64,000 nucleotides of DNA, from positions 48,108 through 112,107 of the forward strand of contig NZ_JADMUH010000003.1 in NCBI RefSeq assembly GCF_015546995.1, written 5' to 3'. Of the stretch, positions 63,925-64,000 are shown piece by piece. Position numbers and translations under genes: made by a program. The notes beneath the pieces were generated by a model, which made no database searches, was not told the origin of the DNA, and worked only from the letters and a program-made list of their open reading frames with translations. The stretch is from Streptococcus infantis (GTDB lineage: Bacteria; Bacillota; Bacilli; Lactobacillales; Streptococcaceae). How positions within the stretch are numbered: position 1 is the stretch's first letter; every line of letters begins with the position of its first letter.

Positions 63925-64000
63925 GCTAAGCGACTTCCATATCTCACAGGGGGCAACCCCCAACTACTTCCGGCGTTCTAGGGCTTAACTTCTGTGTTCG
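63925..64000 (-). rRNA. 5S ribosomal RNA (3' portion)
   Basis: The minus strand carries the 3' two thirds of 5S rRNA (conserved CGAACACAGAAGTTAAGC and the closing GTCGCTTAGC). The rest of the gene and the 23S/16S genes lie beyond the window. Confidence 0.95.

Overview
The window is chromosomal DNA of a low-GC Firmicute, almost certainly a Streptococcus of the mitis/oralis/pneumoniae group. The evidence is the choline-binding CHAP amidase CbpD, PcsB, a perfect ComX (cin) box before comFA-comFC, and long blocks whose gene content and order match the pneumococcal chromosome on both sides of its origin. A 5S rRNA end and tRNA-Asn lie at the right edge. No phage, insertion sequence, CRISPR array or BOX/RUP repeat was recognised. 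Locus comparisons with pneumococcus are from memory.

Layout. 1-2.5 kb: first codons of a leftward secreted protein (probably LysM), then L-serine dehydratase (sdaAB-sdaAA) and a HAD phosphatase. 2.5-4 kb: three tandem DUF805 membrane paralogues. 4-7 kb: a glycan module (membrane nucleotide-sugar dehydratase plus GT2 glycosyltransferase). 7.2-11.5 kb: an MFS exporter, a PadR/HAAS/DUF4097 envelope-stress-like operon and an acidic membrane protein. 11.6-14 kb: DUF4299 protein, tRNA hydroxylase TrhO and a decayed small membrane gene. 14.1-26.9 kb: a contiguous N-glycan catabolic locus with an ABC importer (ngtS, ngtP1, ngtP2), GH20, a ROK kinase, GH38, GH125 and the divergent GH92. 26.9-27.3 kb: a non-coding segment with two inverted pairs of DnaA boxes. 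27.3-31.5 kb: amino-acid permease and polA.

31.5-43.4 kb: cbpD, veg, dnaB helicase, rplI, gdpP, hpf, comFC-comFA, a YigZ protein, cysK, tsf and rpsB. 43.6-54.1 kb: an extra FemABX aminoacyltransferase, pcsB, then a long leftward operon (two M16 peptidases, rodZ, pgsA, ecfA1-ecfA2-ecfT, mreC-mreD). 54.2-63.8 kb: yaaA-recF, guaB, trpS, a YbiT-like ABC-F protein, a parS site, a YhgE/Pip membrane protein and its divergent TetR regulator.

How it fits together. The importer and glycosidases form one pathway: uptake of host N-glycan fragments, then removal of GlcNAc and of alpha-1,2, alpha-1,6 and other mannose residues in the cytoplasm. A perfect CcpA cre site sits at the transporter promoter. The right half is origin-proximal housekeeping: replication (dnaB, polA, recF), segregation (two ParB sites), wall growth (mreCD, pcsB, rodZ) and competence (comFA/FC, cbpD).

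Most interesting points: the DnaA-box cluster away from dnaA; a mutually exclusive hairpin pair between rpsB and tsf that can bury the tsf ribosome site; parS sites between genes and inside ecfA1; an ABC-F protein whose defects all fall in one ATP site; multipartite operators at the padR promoter; and apparently leaderless starts at comFA, its divergent neighbour and polA.
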